Assembly (NCBI GenBank): GCA_964016885.1
Contig: OZ024746.1
Coordinates: 101,781,589 to 101,845,588 of the forward strand
DNA length: 64,000 nucleotides
Reading direction: 5' to 3'
From: Eledone cirrhosa
Lineage: Eukaryota > Mollusca > Cephalopoda > Octopoda > Eledonidae
A program made the translations under genes and the position numbers. Below the pieces are notes generated by a model. It searched no databases. It was given only the letters and a program-made list of their open reading frames with translations, and was not told where the DNA came from. How positions within the stretch are numbered: the stretch's first letter is position 1; each line of letters begins with the position of its first letter. This document shows, piece by piece, positions 60,829 to 64,000 of this stretch.

Positions 60829-60948
60829 TATATGTGTGCATGTATGTATATATATACATACTGCTGTACGTCTGTATACATATAAGTATGTACGTATACA
60901 TACTTATATTTAAGTAACAACCGTACTAAGTGTGAGAAATTAAATTTC

Positions 60949-61466
60949 TTTAGCAGCATAGTGTATAAATATTATTGAGACACAAGTAACATAATAATGA
61001 TGTCAACAGCAGAAATTAGAGATGAAATGTATGTTTATTTTTGTTGTAGCACAAATAATTGTTTCTACTTTTTGGTACAAGGCCAGCAATTACCCAGTAC
61101 ATTACTGATACTTTATTTTATCGACCCCGTAAGGATAAAAGGCAAAGTTAACCTCGGCACAAACCTGTTGCACAAATAATGTTTGTTAACTTGTATGGTT
61201 GAAGTTACACATAAAATGAGGTTACAAAAGGGAATGTGCCATTGTGCCGGAAAGCCGGCAGGCCAAAGTGCAAAATCTCACCGTCACATGTACGTGTTGC
61301 TGGTTCGAAGTTCCGGGTGCGAGAGAGAGATTCTTCAAATCTTCGCGGGGAATCTCTCCCTCAGGGCGCGTAGGGGATATATCCTCTTCTACTGGCGTTG
61401 ATTGGCTGAGCTGAGCCAAATCACGCCAGAGAGTGTATGTGAGCCCGCGGAATGTAGGTCACTACA
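60949..61466 (-). repeat. 3' LTR, interrupted by a SINE-like fragment
   Basis: Matches 62895-63291 along its length apart from the insertion 61060-61169 and its extra target copy. It contains GCCGGAAAGCCGGCAGG and the CTCTCCCTCAGGGCGCGTAG segment shared by both LTRs. Confidence 0.85.
61060..61169 (+). repeat. SINE-like fragment with 11-bp target duplication
   Basis: Absent from the partner LTR. Flanked by GCACAAATAAT at 61049-61059 and 61170-61180, eleven of eleven. The insert runs from TGTTTCTACTTTTTGGTACA through TTATCGACCCCGTAAGGAT to AACCTCGGCACAAACCTGTT. It post-dates the LTR element. The 28158 and 50275 fragments are relatives. Confidence 0.8.
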
Positions 61467-61482
61467 ATACTCCCCCTCTAGA
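61467..61482 (-). promoter_or_regulatory. Polypurine tract of the LTR element
   Basis: In sense, TAGAGGGGGAGTAT lies immediately before the 3' LTR start TGTAGTG, the expected site for plus-strand DNA priming. Confidence 0.7.
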
Positions 61483-62874
61483 CGGAAGACGTCACAGATT
61501 ATTGAATCAGCAAGAAAAATGCTGAAAGAGCACATTAGTGAAAAAATAATTGAGCAGAAGGATGCATGCAAGAAAAAAATGAGGCGCTAAGGGCCGTGTT
61601 GAGCCGCTGTGTCAAATGACTAGCTGTTTTGTAGTTTATACGTGACCACCAAAGGTCTAACAGAAAACGGATAAAGTCTGACATGGGCGAAGTTGCTGTT
61701 CTTGCATTAAATGTTAATGGTAAGTGTTGTACCAGTAGCTGTGGATGAAGCTATTATGGTAGTTTACCAGTGTTGGCAAGAAGATGATGGGTAGGCGAGA
61801 AAATGTCGGCCTCCCAGATGTATTGCCGAAAGTGCTAGGGAGCCAGGAAAAAAAGGCTGGTTTCTTTGAAAAGAAAAAAGCAAGTTGAATCTGTAGGTGG
61901 ATAGTAGTTGCAGTGTAAATTCCATAATTCCGGCGAATCCACAGAAGTGGTGGAAATGCTGACAAGTCCAGTTCTATTTGTTGTTTTCCCAGTGAGTCGG
62001 GTAAGGTAACAAGATGGAGGTTGTTATGGACGATCAGTGTGCAATGAGATGCGAAACTGTTTGAGTTCAGCTACAATTAGCATTCTCGTGTTGCGGTGCC
62101 TGTTTGAATCCAGGTGAATTAAGCTCTATGAGTCGCTAGCATGTGACGGCACCTCAACCAGGTGAAAAGGGATCTCGCAGAATATTACGTTTGAAGAACA
62201 TATACTAAGAACAACATGTTGGTGGGTGACAAAGAAATGTGTGCATATGCAGGCATGTAATACAGCAAATAAATGTGTGGGTGCAGTCATATATACAATG
62301 ATAAAGAAAATGATGCAATCATATATACAATGATAGAAAAAAATGAATTTCCATATAATACAGTTTTTAAAAAATAAATGTCCAAAATAAATGCCTGAAA
62401 AAAAAAGGAAGAAAGAAAGAATTGTTTCTTTTCTTTTCACAAAAAGTTCGCTTTTCTTTTCTTTTAAATTTCTTTGGGATCGCTCTTACTAGGGAGCTAG
62501 TAGAGTTGTTGTTGTTGTTAAAGCAAAGTCACAATGAATCTTCTGTAGAGTCGAAGTCGAGCGTTGAAGAACCTAGAGTCACCAATATGGCAGCCACGTC
62601 TGACGCCATAGTGGTGAGAAGACTGATGTCTTAATTTCTCGAATCCTTGTGGCAACGAGACAGAAGGTATGGTGGTTGCGTCGGTAAAGTTACAAGCTGC
62701 CACATCGCCATTCCTTGGTGTTGGTTAGTAGTTAGCCATGTGTTGCTGTTGATGGCTGTAACTTGGTGGTAGCCGTTTTGAAATTTCCTCGTGGCGTAAA
62801 TTTTTTTTTTTTATATACATACACTGCCAATTTTAATTTTATTTTAAAAGGAATATTTTGAACTGAAAATATTC
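61483..62874 (-). other. Internal region of the LTR element, non-coding
   Basis: About 1.4 kb without recognisable gag or pol. The minus-strand frame at 62518-62703 starts MAACNFTDATTIPSVSLPQG but resembles no known gag. Duplicated ATATATACAATGATA words occur near 62287-62333. Confidence 0.55.
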
Positions 62875-62892
62875 ATCACGTCGGGGTCACCA
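62875..62892 (-). promoter_or_regulatory. Primer binding site for tRNA-Trp
   Basis: The plus strand reads ATCACGTCGGGGTCACCA, which equals the 3' end of animal tRNA-Trp plus CCA as I recall it. In sense it is TGGTGACCCCGACGTGAT, two bases after the 5' LTR. Eighteen of eighteen bases match the expected tRNA end. Confidence 0.8.
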
Positions 62893-62894
62893 CT

Positions 62895-63291
62895 TTTAGC
62901 AGCATAGTATATAAATGTTATTGAGACACGAGTAACATAATAATGATGTCAACAGCAGAAATTAGAGATGAAATGTATATTTATTTTTGTTGTAGCACAA
63001 ATAATGTTTGTTAACTTGTATGGTTGAAGTTACACATAAAATGAGGTTACAAAAGGGAATGTGCCATTGTGCCGGAAAGCCGGCAGGCCAAAGTGCAAAA
63101 TCTCACCGTCACATGTACGTGTTGCTGGTTCGAAATTCCGGGTGCGAGAGAGAGATTCTTCAAATCTTCGCGGTGAATCTCTCCCTCAGGGCGCGTAGGG
63201 ATACATCCTCTTCTACTGGCGTTGATTGGCTGAGCTGAGCCAAATCACGCACAGAGAATGTATGTGAGCCCGCGGAATGTAGGTCACTACA
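62895..63291 (-). repeat. 5' LTR
   Basis: Uninterrupted 397-bp partner of the 3' LTR. In sense it starts TGTAGTGACC at 63291 and ends at 62895 two bases before the primer binding site. Confidence 0.85.
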
Positions 63292-63295
63292 TTTC

Positions 63296-63550
63296 GTTTC
63301 ATATTTTCCATTTATCATTTTCGGTGCACCCGGCCGATTAACTCACTCGATATGCAAATTAGGCTGCTCAGCCGTTAATATGCATAAGGAAAGTATATAC
63401 TTTCAGACGTTCAATCATCTGACAGGAAGGTATACGGTGCTGACGATAGCTAATAAGCTTGAAACTACTACATCGTTCCTTTGTCAGTGTTGAACAAAAG
63501 GGCAACGATGGTTGCTAAACACTGTACGGCTTAATTCGGGATGTTTGTTT
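63296..63550. other. Unassigned stretch
   Basis: No gene or repeat recognised. It contains a TATGCAAATTAGG word and an inverted GTATATACTTTC/GAAAGTATATAC segment. Confidence 0.5.
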
Positions 63551-63689
63551 GTTTACAAACAAACCGAGCATTATAATAAATGTTCGGTAAATCCATACGT
63601 ACATATATATATATATATATATGTGCATGTATGTATATATATACATACTACTGTACATCTGTATACATATATGTATGTACGTATACATA

Positions 63690-63690
<1 letters not shown>
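63551..63690. repeat. Direct copy of the foldback arm and its flank
   Basis: Repeats 60775-60905 (TACAAACAAACCGAGCATTA, then GTTCGGTAAATCCATACG, then the GTGCATGTATGTATATATAC flank) with small changes. The two copies bracket the LTR element. Confidence 0.8.
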
Positions 63691-63766
<76 letters not shown>

Positions 63767-63860
63767 TTACATATATATATATATATTTACATATATATAT
63801 ATACTTACATATATATATATATATTTACATATATATATATATATATACTTACATATATAT
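63691..63860. repeat. (TA)n with ACTTACATATA interruptions
   Basis: Counterpart of the tract at 60536-60710, with ATTTACATATA and ACTTACATATA interruptions. The final 140 bases show no feature. Confidence 0.95.
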
Positions 63861-64000
63861 ACACAGGAGCTACTGGCCAAATAATTTTTATATCAATGGG
63901 TTAAAGACATGTAAAATCAATTAGTGGCAGTTCTTCAGTCTAAAGTCCCTAGAGAGAATGAGTCACCAAGTAATGTTTGTACAAGTTGAAAACAAGTATG

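Larger units (their letters stand above)
60949..63291 (-). mobile_element. LTR retrotransposon (tRNA-Trp-primed, CsRn1-like), no recognisable gag/pol
   Basis: Two direct repeats of 397 bp (5' LTR 62895-63291, 3' LTR 60949-61466 once a 121-bp insertion unit is discounted) bound about 1.4 kb. In sense each LTR starts TGTAGTGACCTACATT and ends ..CTGCTAAA. A PBS, a PPT and 4-bp TTTC flanks (60945-60948, 63292-63295) complete the structure. The LTRs differ at roughly ten sites by eye. Internal short frames (62518-62703, 62126-62440, 61714-61965) show no protease, RT or integrase motif, so it is a non-autonomous derivative. tRNA-Trp priming is known from the CsRn1 group of Ty3/gypsy elements; that assignment is inference. 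Confidence 0.8.

Overview
The window looks like repeat-dominated, AT-rich intergenic DNA from a cephalopod mollusc, most likely an octopus. The basis is indirect: several fragments of the dispersed repeat that reads TTATCGACCCCGTAAGGAT, which I associate with cephalopod genomes, together with abundant Penelope-like elements, Tx1-like and RTE-type LINEs, Helitron-like ends and very long simple-sequence tracts. I found no host gene, tRNA, rRNA or CRISPR array that I can defend. Every protein-like stretch I recognise belongs to a transposable element, and nearly all are broken.

Layout. 1-410: CA/TA microsatellite plus one copy of a Penelope-type terminal repeat. 409-3325: two plus-strand copies of a LINE with a restriction-like endonuclease (R4/Dong-like), both ending in (AAT)n. 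3349-16.2 kb: three minus-strand Tx1-like LINEs (a nearly intact 6.0-kb copy A, a 5'-truncated copy C and a damaged long copy B), joined head to tail through (AAT)n tracts. 17.0-22.2 kb: two Penelope-like elements (RT plus GIY-YIG endonuclease) with terminal-repeat copies; between them lies a Helitron-like element holding two oppositely oriented RTE fragments. 22.2-29.2 kb: MITEs, a foldback element with a hammerhead-like core, triplet-repeat and polypurine tracts, an 18-bp minisatellite and a second Helitron-like element. 29.28-41.39 kb: a 12.1-kb satellite of a 24-bp unit whose plus strand has almost no G. 41.4-48.6 kb: two hAT-type MITEs, a nested inverted-repeat block and LINE remnants. 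48.6-50.4 kb: a very decayed Tx1-like relic and a 53-bp minisatellite. 51.8-56.4 kb: two more Penelope-like elements, one inside ~190-bp inverted arms. 56.98-60.43 kb: a 3.4-kb satellite of a 30-bp unit. 60.95-63.29 kb: a minus-strand LTR element with no recognisable gag/pol, two 397-bp LTRs, a tRNA-Trp-type primer binding site and a polypurine tract; its 3' LTR holds a SINE-like fragment with an 11-bp target duplication.

How the parts work together. The main theme is nesting and co-occurrence at simple repeats. (AAT)n tracts are both the tails and the integration sites for two unrelated LINE classes; Penelope terminal repeats sit beside TA tracts; MITEs and the SINE sit inside other repeats. 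ORF1 and ORF2 of the Tx1-like elements would together make the retrotransposition particle (RNA-binding protein plus APE-endonuclease/RT). Copy A is only a few point lesions from intact, which suggests recent activity of the family.
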